Shown: positions 45,840 through 54,461 of the stretch, one piece after another
Layout of the letters: the number at the start of each line of letters is the position of its first letter
Numbering within the stretch: the first letter of the stretch is position 1
Assembly: GCF_000192475.1 (NCBI RefSeq)
Contig: NZ_AEYW01000007.1
Location: 124,001-188,000, forward strand
Direction: 5' to 3'
Source of the DNA: Ruegeria conchae
GTDB taxonomy: Bacteria > Pseudomonadota > Alphaproteobacteria > Rhodobacterales > Rhodobacteraceae
DNA length: 64,000 nt
Notes under the pieces: generated by a model
The model's database searches: none
Told to the model about the DNA's origin: nothing
What the model saw: the letters and a program-made list of their open reading frames with translations, nothing else
Program-made: the position numbers and the translations under genes

Positions 45840-45998
45840 ATGGAAGTGCTTGCTTATCTGATCCCGATTTCGCTGCTTTTGGGCGCAGTTGGTCTTATCG
45901 CCTTTATCTACACCGTGCGCTCGAACCAGTATGAAGATCCCGAAGGTGATGCGCGCCGCATCCTCAGCGACGAATGGGATGACAAGCCCAAGCCCTGA
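45840..45998 (+). CDS. ccoS: CcoS maturation protein
   Basis: 52 residues: one N-terminal helix (LIPISLLLGAVGLIAFIYTV), then the family tail RSNQYEDPEGDARRIL and a short acidic end. Needed for cofactor insertion into cbb3 oxidase. Follows ccoI by 5 bases and closes ccoGHIS. Confidence 0.92.
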   Translation: MEVLAYLIPISLLLGAVGLIAFIYTVRSNQYEDPEGDARRILSDEWDDKPKP

Positions 45999-46077
45999 CG
46001 CGGTGCCAACAGCCCTTGAAATTGCCGCAATGCCCGGCTATGTCCGGCCCATCCGCAAGCAGAGAGATTGTAGCCTC

Positions 46078-46275
46078 ATGGCAACCACAAACCCGATCCA
46101 GTTCATTCAGCAGGTCCGAGCCGAAGTTGCAAAGGTCGTCTGGCCGACCCGTCGCGAGGTGCTGTTGACCACGGTCATGGTGTTCATCATGGCAGCGCTG
46201 ACTGCTGTGTTTTTTGCACTGGTCGATCTGGGCATTCGTGGTGGTCTGCAACTGGTCCTGGGCGCGTTCAGCTAA
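46078..46275 (+). CDS. secE: Preprotein translocase subunit SecE
   Basis: 65 residues, the short single-helix alphaproteobacterial form. Conserved amphipathic part FIQQVRAEVAKVVWPTRREV followed by one transmembrane helix. The open frame upstream of the ATG runs through ccoS in another frame and is not coding. 199 bases separate it from nusG, with no visible gene. Confidence 0.95.
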   Translation: MATTNPIQFIQQVRAEVAKVVWPTRREVLLTTVMVFIMAALTAVFFALVDLGIRGGLQLVLGAFS

Positions 46276-46474
46276 GCCCGTTCGGGGCGGGTGGAAACGC
46301 CATTGCCCCTTGCACAGCGCGCCGTGTCAGAGTAGGTGACACGGAACTATTCGGAATGGGCGTGCGGCGATTCGAGCTGCGCGCCGCTTTTTATTCCGGG
46401 TGACGTGATAGAATTTCAATGACGGTGCTTCGCCTGGTTCGAACGCGCCAAAGGCAAACAAGGACGACAGGTTC

Positions 46475-47008
46475 ATGGCGAAACGGTGGTACTCGGTCAG
46501 CGTTCTTTCGAATTTCGAAAAGAAGATCGCAGAGCAGATCCGCACGTCGGTGGCTGAACAGGGCCTTGAGGACGATATCGACGAAGTTCTGGTGCCCACC
46601 GAAGAGGTGATCGAAGTGCGCCGGGGCAAGAAGGTCACCACCGAACGCCGGTTCATGCCCGGCTACGTTTTGGTGCATATGGAAATGTCGGATCAGGGCT
46701 ATCATCTGGTCAACTCGATCAACCGTGTCACTGGATTCCTGGGCCCGCAGGGCCGCCCGATGCCGATGCGCGATGCCGAGGTGAACCAGATCCTCAACCG
46801 CGTTCAGGAAGGTGAAGAAGCGCCCAAGCTGATGATCACCTTCGAGGTTGGCGAGAAGGTCAAGGTCAACGACGGCCCGTTCGAGGATTTCGACGGTATG
46901 GTCGAAGGTGTGGACGACGAAGCCCAAAAGCTGAAAGTCTCGGTCTCGATCTTTGGCCGCGAGACCCCGGTCGAGCTGGATTTTACACAGGTTACCAAGC
47001 AGAGCTGA
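46475..47008 (+). CDS. nusG: Transcription elongation/antitermination factor NusG
   Basis: 177 residues. NGN domain ([20 protein letters not shown] ... [11 protein letters not shown]) and C-terminal KOW domain ([21 protein letters not shown]). Followed by a strong terminator rather than by rplK, so it is transcriptionally separated from the ribosomal genes here. Confidence 0.97.
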   Translation: MAKRWYSVSVLSNFEKKIAEQIRTSVAEQGLEDDIDEVLVPTEEVIEVRRGKKVTTERRFMPGYVLVHMEMSDQGYHLVNSINRVTGFLGPQGRPMPMRDAEVNQILNRVQEGEEAPKLMITFEVGEKVKVNDGPFEDFDGMVEGVDDEAQKLKVSVSIFGRETPVELDFTQVTKQS

Positions 47009-47032
47009 TTGGTTTCTTTGAACCACCGGATG

Positions 47033-47057
47033 GGGTGCCTTATAGGCACCCTTTTTT
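47033..47057 (+). terminator. Intrinsic terminator after nusG
   Basis: The GGGTGCC/GGCACCC stem with loop TTATA, then six T. Confidence 0.95.
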
Positions 47058-47061
47058 GCGT

Positions 47062-48246
47062 TTACGGGCCACTCAACTGCCAAACGGTTTGATCTTCGCC
47101 AAACCCCTTGAGTGATACGGTCCCGACCGGTTCGCAGAGTTTCGGCAAAAACGCTGCGGCGGTTTCGGATAGGACGTGATCGCAATTCAGTTCTGTCGCC
47201 GCCGACACAAGTCTGGCTGTCAAGTTGACATCGGGGCCGATGGCCGTGAAGTCCAGCCGATCACCGCCACCTATATTGCCATAGTGGAAACGACCGTGAT
47301 GGATTGCAGTCCGTACGCCAAGCTTGTGCTGGAAATCGGCATTGGTCAGCGACGCCAAACCCTCGCGGACTGCTGTAATGGCGGCTGTGATCTGTGTGCT
47401 CGGAGTAAGGTCCGAGTTGGTTGGGAAGATGGCAAAAAAGCCGTCGCCCATGAATTTCAGAATCTCTCCTCCCTGATCCATTACTGAAGGAACAAGGCAG
47501 TCAAAGCTGTCATTCAGCAGCCTAACCAGTGCATCGCCGGATACAGAATTTGAAAGATGTGTGAATCCCTTGAGGTCTGCAAACAGTATAACGGCGTCGA
47601 TTGTGTTACCATCACCGCGATGCACCTTGCCATCCAGTATCTGCGCGCCGCTGTTACGTCCAACATAGGTCGACAGCAGGTAAGTCGCGTCGAGCCGAAG
47701 CATATAGGTCTCGGTCAGGCGCGCGAGCGGACCGCGAACCCGGTTCAGGACTGCCAGATCTCGATCTGAAAACCCACCGGGTGTAGCACTTGACCAAGTG
47801 CAGACATGAGTATCGCCATTGAGATAGATCAGCGGCTGCGCCAGGTAGTCCGTGAATCCCTGCTCGCGCAGTTCGCTGACGATAATGTAGTCCTGAGGGC
47901 AGTTTGGATCTTCCAGATGGCGACGGATGGATTGCTGACGCTCGATCACGTGCGGCAAGGGGTTATCGGTATAAATAGCGGTAGTAAACAGTTGTGACGG
48001 CGCATCGACCCTGTCGACGCCAGCGCCCGCTTTCCACAGGAAACGCCGGCCCATCAGATTGGGGTGTAGCGTCCAAATGAACAAACCGAACCGATCAATG
48101 GCCACATCAGCGTCCAGCAGACGCGTGCAGATACCTTCAATAATCTCGACCGCATTTCCAGCCGGTCGGGCTCCGTCAACCATCCACTCGATCAGAGCAT
48201 CAACCTTGTTCTGTTGCTGGTTCGCTTCGGATGCTGGGGGCAACAT
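47062..48246 (-). CDS. Class III adenylate/guanylate cyclase
   Basis: 394 residues. An N-terminal sensor-like domain of about 200 residues (no membrane segment, family not recognised) precedes the cyclase homology domain. Catalytic features look intact: metal aspartates in FADLKGFT and FMGDGF, the purine-specifying lysine in ILKFMGDG with partner aspartate in DRLDFTAIG, and the transition-state Asn/Arg in VNLTARL. The Lys/Asp pair favours ATP, so cAMP is the likely product. It converges on the nusG terminator and stands between nusG and rplK. A GCGGTCT/AGACCGC hairpin lies upstream at 48303-48323. Confidence 0.9.
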   Translation of the reverse strand: MLPPASEANQQQNKVDALIEWMVDGARPAGNAVEIIEGICTRLLDADVAIDRFGLFIWTLHPNLMGRRFLWKAGAGVDRVDAPSQLFTTAIYTDNPLPHVIERQQSIRRHLEDPNCPQDYIIVSELREQGFTDYLAQPLIYLNGDTHVCTWSSATPGGFSDRDLAVLNRVRGPLARLTETYMLRLDATYLLSTYVGRNSGAQILDGKVHRGDGNTIDAVILFADLKGFTHLSNSVSGDALVRLLNDSFDCLVPSVMDQGGEILKFMGDGFFAIFPTNSDLTPSTQITAAITAVREGLASLTNADFQHKLGVRTAIHHGRFHYGNIGGGDRLDFTAIGPDVNLTARLVSAATELNCDHVLSETAAAFLPKLCEPVGTVSLKGFGEDQTVWQLSGP

Positions 48247-48514
48247 AAGCCTCTCGCGATAGAATGCTGGGTCAGGTTCGTTCCGCGTTAGATAAAATTG
48301 TGGCGGTCTTAGTCCGAGACCGCAAGTAGCACGCGAAGATAGTGCTGCGACTAATGGAATAGACTATCAGGGACTGGTACGTGATCGAACGGGTCTCAAA
48401 ATCGATCTTTGGCCAAATAACCCAAACATATTGGGATCTCCGTAGGCTGCCGCGCCTGTTCGGACTCTGCCTGAGAAAATCAAAAGCGGTGCCCGAGGGC
48501 GCCACCTGTTTCTG
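48247..48514. other. Intergenic region between cyclase and hydrolase genes
   Basis: 268 bases without a convincing gene. It holds a 7-bp hairpin (48303-48323) in the cyclase leader and a GC-rich dyad (GGTGCC/GGCGCC, 48487-48502) shortly after the minus-strand hydrolase stop, followed on that strand by a T-rich stretch. A 65-codon plus-strand frame here has no ribosome site. Confidence 0.5.
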
Positions 48515-49390
48515 CTATCGGTTCAGCCATTCGTTCAGACTGGCAAAAAAGGCATCCTGCTCTTCTATGAATGGGTAATGGGCAGATTTTTCGAAAACCA
48601 CGACTGTGGCGTTGGGCATCAATGCGCCAATTTTTTCGGCCCCAGGACCGGGAGGCGTAATGCCATCATGCTGACCAGCCATGGCAAGAGTAGGCACAGT
48701 CACATCAGGCAGTTTATCCAGCATGTTGAATGTGCCCAGAAGAGGGCCAGCGGCATTCCAGGCCTGATATTCATAGACGGTTCGATCATCCAGATCCGCG
48801 CCAGTATCTTCAGGATATTGCTTGAAGTAGAGCTTGACGACTTCACCCCAGGTAGACCGCCAATCATCATTGTCGGCCATGGGCTGGCTGAACAACTTCC
48901 CAAAAGCCGCCATTTGCTCGTCTGGCCCGGAAATCGTTGGCGCATAGTCAAACGCGGGGACCGTATCGATCAATACAAGCCCCTCCAGCCGATCCGCATT
49001 TTGAGTGGCAAAGTCCTGGGCAATAAAACCGCCGTAGGAATGGCCGATCAGCGTGAATTTTTCATGCCCCAGGTGATCCATCAGCCCGGCGGCATCTGAT
49101 ACCAGGCGGTCAAAGGTCATTTCAGAATATTCGTCGGGTCTGCCCGAGCGACCATTGCCAAAATGGTCATAGTAAATAACCGTATGCGTATCGGACAATG
49201 TATCGAAATAGGGTCTCAGGTAATCATGGCTCAGGCCGAGACCGCCATGCATCATCAGAATTGGCGGCCCGTCTCCGACGGTTTCATAATACATATCAGA
49301 CCCATTGATCTCGGCGGTTTCTCCGTGCGCGGTGCCGACCGACGCTGCCAGCACGGCAATTGCCATTGCTCTGCCTGTCGTATTCATCAT
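48515..49390 (-). CDS. Exported alpha/beta hydrolase (proline iminopeptidase-like)
   Basis: 291 residues from the ATG at 49390, which has AGAGGA 6-7 bases upstream; an upstream frame to 49513 lacks support. A signal peptide of about 23 residues (ending AHGE) suggests periplasmic location. Oxyanion region MHGGLGLSHDYLRP, nucleophile in GHSYGG, acid in GQHDGITPP, histidine in SAHYPFIE. The GxSxGG and HGG patterns resemble prolyl aminopeptidases and related hydrolases; substrate unknown. Confidence 0.88.
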   Translation of the reverse strand: MMNTTGRAMAIAVLAASVGTAHGETAEINGSDMYYETVGDGPPILMMHGGLGLSHDYLRPYFDTLSDTHTVIYYDHFGNGRSGRPDEYSEMTFDRLVSDAAGLMDHLGHEKFTLIGHSYGGFIAQDFATQNADRLEGLVLIDTVPAFDYAPTISGPDEQMAAFGKLFSQPMADNDDWRSTWGEVVKLYFKQYPEDTGADLDDRTVYEYQAWNAAGPLLGTFNMLDKLPDVTVPTLAMAGQHDGITPPGPGAEKIGALMPNATVVVFEKSAHYPFIEEQDAFFASLNEWLNR

Positions 49391-49620
49391 TGATTTCCTC
49401 TTTTTAGGCGGTTGTCGGTTCAGCACTTTGGATGGACAATCGATAGCACAATATTCCACAAAAAACGCTTGGCTATTTGAAAAACGGGTGAATGTATCAA
49501 AACTCCGCCCCAATGTATTCAGCGTTAAGCGTAGTTGCGGTCACAATAATTGGGGAGAGGCTTTCATCCCAGATTGAAAGGCGCGCGATCACGGGATGAG
49601 CCATGCTACGCGACCGGAAT

Positions 49621-49656
49621 AAACGCCGCAACGCAGCTAGCGACGCGGCGCGTTTT
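49621..49656 (-). terminator. Terminator after the peptidoglycan-binding gene
   Basis: On the minus strand an imperfect stem (GCGCCGC.../GCGGCGTTT, one bulge) is followed by TTTATT. It lies 38 bases past the stop at 49694. Confidence 0.6.
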
Positions 49657-49693
49657 GAAACCTACAGGGGCCGATACCGAATTGCGTATCGTC

Positions 49694-50911
49694 TTATTGC
49701 GACTGGATCATAGCCGCGCGCAAAAGTTGTGGACGGTCGGTCTGGGACGGCAGGAAGACAGCCTGTGAACCGGCATCCAGTGCCGAAAGGCTCGCATCAT
49801 ACCACTGCATCGCAAGATCGCGACGCTCCTGCACGCCAAATCCTTCGCGCAAGTGGTGGCCCACCAGCTCTCCATAGGCGGGTTCACCCATCGCAACCAG
49901 CATGAGCGCAGAGCCAACGGCGGTATCCATGTTGTCCTGACGGTAGCCCATCGCCAGACAGACCTTGCTCGTCGCAGCGAGATCCGCGGGGCTCAATCCA
50001 GAATCCAGCGCCATTTTGCGAACCTGCGTTTCAGCATCTGTTTTTGAGCTGATAGACAGGGCGTCAACTTGGGGTGCCAGCATCTCACCATACGAGGCAC
50101 ATTGGGCAGATACCTGATCGGGTGTCAGGCCCTGGATATCCTGCATCAGATCCTCACCACGCGCCATCGCATAGCTGCGGGCAAGGCAAAACTGCTCGCT
50201 GAGTGCAAAGTCGGCATCCGTCATGTTCGAAAGCGTTGTGTAGCCTCCGTTGGTCGAGGTTTGCAGCATGACCCCGCTGCAACGATTTGCCAGCGATGGA
50301 CCTCCGGTGCCGCCGGAAAACAGAGTCGGCAGGCTCGCAGATGCTGTTTCAGTGGTGTTCGCTGCGGCTTCGGTATCTTGGGGCTTGATAACCGGAATAG
50401 CCTGAGCTGGAGCCTGAGGTGCCGCAGCCAGAGAAGATCCTGATTGAACCTGTCGGCGGTACTCCATCAACAGCGGTTGACCCGAGAGCTGGGTGGCGGC
50501 CTGTCCACCGCTTGTCGCCCAGTAATAAGCCTGCTGCAGGAAGTCATATTGATAAGGCTGAAAGTCATGCCCATTTACGGGATAACCCATTGAGGCCTGA
50601 TAACGTTCGATGGCGGAGCGCGTGCCACGCCCGACCTGACCGTCAACACGACCGGCATTGTAGCCAAAGTAATTCAGCGCCGTTTGGGTTTGCGCCCCTT
50701 GAGTGGTGGATGGGATGCCCTGCCGGTAGGTTCGGGTCGCTGTCGATGACTGTGTCTTCTTTTTTTGCTGATCTTTGCCAATAAGATATCCAGCGACCCC
50801 TCCGACGACAGCACCGCCGATGAAATCCCCAGCGTCAGCGCGCGCATTCTGAGGGGCTATTGCTGCAATAGAAATAGCGATACCCAACGATAGAATAAAA
50901 CGAATGATCAT
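49694..50911 (-). CDS. Exported glycine-zipper and peptidoglycan-binding-domain protein
   Basis: 405 residues from the ATG at 50911 (GGAGG 6 bases upstream). Signal peptide to about residue 25 (ARADAG), then a glycine-zipper segment GGAVVGGVAGYLIG that may insert in the outer membrane, a charged linker, and a PG_binding_1 domain around 70-115 (TQTALNYFGYNAGRVDGQVG, RSAIERYQASMGYPVNG). The C-terminal 200 residues are Ala/Gln-rich with cysteines in RCSG, QFCLAR, AQCASYG and KVCLAMGY, probably disulfide-linked, and not recognised. Divergent from rplK. Confidence 0.88.
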   Translation of the reverse strand: MIIRFILSLGIAISIAAIAPQNARADAGDFIGGAVVGGVAGYLIGKDQQKKKTQSSTATRTYRQGIPSTTQGAQTQTALNYFGYNAGRVDGQVGRGTRSAIERYQASMGYPVNGHDFQPYQYDFLQQAYYWATSGGQAATQLSGQPLLMEYRRQVQSGSSLAAAPQAPAQAIPVIKPQDTEAAANTTETASASLPTLFSGGTGGPSLANRCSGVMLQTSTNGGYTTLSNMTDADFALSEQFCLARSYAMARGEDLMQDIQGLTPDQVSAQCASYGEMLAPQVDALSISSKTDAETQVRKMALDSGLSPADLAATSKVCLAMGYRQDNMDTAVGSALMLVAMGEPAYGELVGHHLREGFGVQERRDLAMQWYDASLSALDAGSQAVFLPSQTDRPQLLRAAMIQSQ

Positions 50912-51292
50912 AATCAACCTCCACTCAAAAATCACTAATTTCGCTGAGTATAGCACAGCTAAGCACGCGCAGGTGAAACCGGCGACAATTGGCTGATTGT
51001 GCGCGGAGTATCTGGAATTTCTGTCGAACTATGGGATAGTTAGCTGTTCACCCGACGTTGGTGGCGAGACCGCTCATCCATAGAACTCACTCTCGATGCT
51101 GCGAAGCGCGATTCGATATGGCCCAATTGGTCGCCAGTCACTTGCCAATGTCTTCGTTCCACTGTAAACGCCGCCCCTATCGTCTTCGGGCGAGATTCTC
51201 TCGTGGGAGGTTACTGAGATCGCGATCTTGGGCCGGACCACGCAACATAATCTGGGTGGGACGCGTCCCGCCTAAGTTGAAAGGAAAACCAA
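50912..51292. other. Intergenic region upstream of rplK
   Basis: 381 bases between divergent genes, no convincing gene or tRNA. Near the right end are a CATAAT -10-like hexamer (51246-51251) and, at the predicted 5' end of the rplK mRNA, a perfect palindrome GGGACGCGTCCC (51258-51269) extendable on both sides by G-C and G-U pairs. It could be a leader hairpin for L1 autoregulation or a protein site; no decision is possible from sequence. Confidence 0.5.
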
Positions 51293-51742
51293 ATGGCCAA
51301 GAAGCTTGCTGGTACAATGAAACTGCAGGTTCCTGCAGGTCAGGCGAACCCGTCGCCGCCAGTTGGTCCAGCGTTGGGTCAGCGCGGCATCAACATCATG
51401 GAATTCTGCAAGGCGTTCAACGCCAAGACCGCAGACATGGAGCCCGGCGCTCCGTGCCCGACCGTGATCACCTACTATCAGGACAAGTCCTTCACCATGG
51501 ACATCAAGACGCCGCCCGCGTCTTACTACCTGAAAAAAGCGGCTGGTTTGAAGCCGGTTGGCAAGCGTAACCGCCCCCGTGGCGCGGAAAACCCAGGTCG
51601 TGAGACCGTGGCAACCGTGACCTCGAAGCAGGTTCGCGAAATCGCCGAAGCCAAAATGAAAGATCTGAACGCTAACGACGTCGAAGGCGCAATGCAGATC
51701 ATCCTGGGCTCGGCCCGCTCTATGGGCATCGAGGTGAAGTAA
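51293..51742 (+). CDS. rplK: 50S ribosomal protein L11
   Basis: 149 residues, slightly longer at the C terminus than the usual 141-143. Conserved N-terminal [23 protein letters not shown] and the RNA-binding domain with [23 protein letters not shown] precedes the ATG. It heads the rplK-rplA pair. Confidence 0.98.
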   Translation: MAKKLAGTMKLQVPAGQANPSPPVGPALGQRGINIMEFCKAFNAKTADMEPGAPCPTVITYYQDKSFTMDIKTPPASYYLKKAAGLKPVGKRNRPRGAENPGRETVATVTSKQVREIAEAKMKDLNANDVEGAMQIILGSARSMGIEVK

Positions 51743-51743
51743 G

Positions 51744-52442
51744 ATGGCAAAACTCGGTAAACGTACCCGCGCTGCGCGCGAAGCTGTTGCTGGCAAGGAA
51801 AACCTGTCGGTTGAAGAAGCAGTTTCCCTGGTCAAAGGCAACGCAACTTCGAAATTCGATGAGACCATCGAGATCGCTCTGAACCTGGGCGTTGACACCC
51901 GTCACGCAGACCAGATGGTTCGCGGCGTTGTTGGCCTGCCGAACGGCACCGGTAAAGCGATGCGCGTTGCTGTTTTCGCTCGCGGCCCGAAAGCTGACGA
52001 AGCAAAAGAAGCTGGCGCAGATATCGTTGGCGCAGAGGACCTGATGGAAACTATTCAGGGCGGCACCATCGAATTCGATCGCTGCATCGCAACCCCGGAC
52101 ATGATGCCGATCGTTGGCCGTCTGGGTAAAGTGCTGGGCCCCCGCAACCTGATGCCCAACCCCAAGGTTGGCACCGTGACCATGGACGTGAAAGCGGCCG
52201 TGGAAGCAGCCAAGGGTGGTGAAGTTCAGTTCAAGGCGGAAAAAGGCGGCGTTGTGCACGCTGGTGTCGGCAAAGCGTCCTTCGACGAAGCCAAGTTGGT
52301 GGAAAACGTCCGCGCCTTCATCTCGGCAGTTGCGAAAGCCAAACCGTCGGGCGCCAAAGGTACATACATGAAGAAAATCGCACTGAGCTCGACGATGGGC
52401 CCAGGTGTTACTTTGGACGTGGCTGCTGCTGCGGGCGAATAA
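51744..52442 (+). CDS. rplA: 50S ribosomal protein L1
   Basis: 232 residues. Hallmarks: [18 protein letters not shown] and [19 protein letters not shown]. One base after rplK, followed by a terminator. In most bacteria rplJ-rplL-rpoBC come next; here they are not in the window. Confidence 0.98.
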   Translation: MAKLGKRTRAAREAVAGKENLSVEEAVSLVKGNATSKFDETIEIALNLGVDTRHADQMVRGVVGLPNGTGKAMRVAVFARGPKADEAKEAGADIVGAEDLMETIQGGTIEFDRCIATPDMMPIVGRLGKVLGPRNLMPNPKVGTVTMDVKAAVEAAKGGEVQFKAEKGGVVHAGVGKASFDEAKLVENVRAFISAVAKAKPSGAKGTYMKKIALSSTMGPGVTLDVAAAAGE

Positions 52443-52462
52443 GTTCTTCGAAATACTCTCGG

Positions 52463-52496
52463 AAAACCCGGCCAACAGGTGTTGGTCGGGTTTTTT
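52463..52496 (+). terminator. Intrinsic terminator after rplA
   Basis: A 14-bp stem (one G-U pair) AAAACCCGGCCAAC with its complement, loop AGGT, then a T run. Confidence 0.95.
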
Positions 52497-52613
52497 GTTC
52501 CGCGTTGCCGCTGCATTGATGTCACAAATAATGCCGACAAGTTGGGAGATGGTTTCGCTATTAGACTTTTGCGATAGAAAAGGTCCAAATTTCGGTTCTA
52601 TCAAGAGCGTTCC

Positions 52614-54254
52614 ATGCGTCCGAGCAAATCTCCAAAAGAATTGCGGCAGTTAAAGCGTCAGATCGTCCAGTATCGGAGGGACATAGGTAACCAACTATTT
52701 AAGGAACGTGGTGGATACGTCATGGGCGGCTGCCTTCGCGGTTTCCGGTTGCTTGAAGAAAGCAGTTGGGGGCAAGCAGATTTGTTCACGAAATTGCTGG
52801 GGATCTACGAACAACAAAATCAACCTATTTTCGTGGAAAGCACAAAGCCGATACTCGTCGATCTTGGGGCGGCAGATGGCTATTGGGGCGTTGGTTTGGT
52901 GCAAGCGGGCCATTTCGAGCGAAGCCTATGTTTCGAACAAAGACGCAAAGCTCGACAGATCATCCGTAAGACCCTGCACGTGAATGGTGTTCGCAACAGG
53001 GTCGAGATTGCTGCCACCGCTACGGACACGTCAATTCGCGAACTGGTGTCTACTAGGTATCAGCCTCAGGATTTGTTTTTCTTGATTGATATCGAAGGCG
53101 GTGAGTTCGAACTTTTAACCTTCGAATTTCTTAGTGAATTCAAGTCTTCAGAGTTTCTGATCGAGTTGCACTCCAGTGGCGTTTGGTTGGGCAACGAAAA
53201 AGAAGAAAGGCTAGTTCGCGACGCACAGGTCTTGTTTGATGTCGAATTGGTTGACGATACAAAACGCGATCTTTTGCAGCTTCGGAATGAGTTGCATATG
53301 CCAGATGATTTGACTTGGGTGCTTGCATCCGAGGGACGTAGATACCCAATGCGTTGGCTGCACTTAAAGCCAAAGAAAAAGCCAAAGAATGCCGCGTTGC
53401 CCAAGAAGCGAAGCGAGCAAAAGAAGGACCAAAAATTTGGGACACTCTGGATGGGGGGAGAGCCGGGAAAACTGGAACGTTCTTGCCTCAATTCCATGAA
53501 GGACTTTGGTTATAATCCTATTGTCTTTTCTTACGAGCCGATCCGAAACCTGCCAGAAGGGGTGGAGTATTTTGATGCGAGAGAAATATATGAGCCAGGC
53601 AGGGTCATTCGGCATGTAAGGCACAAAAGCCCAGCGATACACGCAGACATATTCAGGTATCATTTGGTTAGTAAGACCGGCATGATCTGGCTTGATACCG
53701 ATATGTACATGGTCGCTTCGGCCGAGAGGCTCATGGCTTCGGCTGAATCTCGTGCAGGTTTTTGTGTTGGATGTGTTTTGCCGGATCTTCCAAGGCATCA
53801 AACGTATCATTCACTCGTGAATAATGCGGTTTTTGGGCTTCCGGCGCATAGTAAATCGCTTGCTCTGTTGGGAGAGGTGTTCGAGGAGGACCGTTTGGCC
53901 TCTGAGGCCTGGAAGGATTCGCCGGCACTTTTGGGATTGAACGCGGTGGTTGAGGCGCAACGAGAGAAACCTTTTGGGCGCTTGCGTTGGGGGTCAACTG
54001 GCCCAAGAGCTTTGACGACTGCATTGAATATGTCAGGCGAACGCAAATACGCTCATGACAGCACCGCATTTTACTATATTTCCAGTCGAGAAATACCTGC
54101 GTTGTTTCAAGCAGGAACCCGGCTTTCAGATTTGGTGACACCCACCACATTTGGGTTCCATTTGTGGGGTCGAGATTTCCGCTCTGCTTTGGCCGAGCTT
54201 GATCCAAATGTTCAACAGTGCGCTGCCCGCGACATACTGGAGTCAGCTGTTTGA
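52614..54254 (+). CDS. Methyltransferase-glycosyltransferase fusion (FkbM-like + DXD sugar transferase)
   Basis: 546 residues, two domains. The N half (about 70-250) has a Rossmann SAM motif VDLGAADGYWG (82-92) and FFLIDIEGGEFELL, as in FkbM-type methyltransferases. A lysine/proline-rich linker (252-274) leads to a glycosyltransferase half with AIHADIFRYHLV and the metal-binding DTD at 361-363, as in Gly_transf_sug/OCH1-like enzymes. Codon use is visibly more AT-rich than the ribosomal genes beside it, and it sits alone between rplA and an SLC13 gene, suggesting acquisition. It probably modifies a surface polysaccharide; acceptor unknown. Confidence 0.75.
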   Translation: MRPSKSPKELRQLKRQIVQYRRDIGNQLFKERGGYVMGGCLRGFRLLEESSWGQADLFTKLLGIYEQQNQPIFVESTKPILVDLGAADGYWGVGLVQAGHFERSLCFEQRRKARQIIRKTLHVNGVRNRVEIAATATDTSIRELVSTRYQPQDLFFLIDIEGGEFELLTFEFLSEFKSSEFLIELHSSGVWLGNEKEERLVRDAQVLFDVELVDDTKRDLLQLRNELHMPDDLTWVLASEGRRYPMRWLHLKPKKKPKNAALPKKRSEQKKDQKFGTLWMGGEPGKLERSCLNSMKDFGYNPIVFSYEPIRNLPEGVEYFDAREIYEPGRVIRHVRHKSPAIHADIFRYHLVSKTGMIWLDTDMYMVASAERLMASAESRAGFCVGCVLPDLPRHQTYHSLVNNAVFGLPAHSKSLALLGEVFEEDRLASEAWKDSPALLGLNAVVEAQREKPFGRLRWGSTGPRALTTALNMSGERKYAHDSTAFYYISSREIPALFQAGTRLSDLVTPTTFGFHLWGRDFRSALAELDPNVQQCAARDILESAV

Positions 54255-54461
54255 CGGAACGATTAGCGACCATCCACGCTATTCTACAAAATGGCGATCT
54301 GCCTTTGGCGCTAATTGCGGGGTGTTTGTATGTTCAGGTCTCTTGATATGGAGGTGGGTAGAACCTGATAATGGTTTTGATTTTGCACAAGGATCACAAA
54401 TACCATGACAGACACCGGGCAATTGCCTAGAAATGTTAATTAAGTTTACGATTTAAGCCCG
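54255..54461. other. AT-richer intergenic stretch before the SLC13 gene
   Basis: 207 bases with no convincing gene. Contains GTTAATTAAG near the right end, AT-rich enough for promoter elements of the downstream gene; no clear -35/-10 pair can be assigned. Confidence 0.4.

Noticed and set aside
45889-46275. 128-codon frame running through ccoS into secE
   Set aside because: Only its last 65 codons are SecE; the upstream part overlaps ccoS in a different frame and lacks a start signal.
51058-51292. Plus-strand frame upstream of rplK
   Set aside because: It runs out of frame into rplK, has no ribosome site and no family features; also checked for a tRNA and none found.
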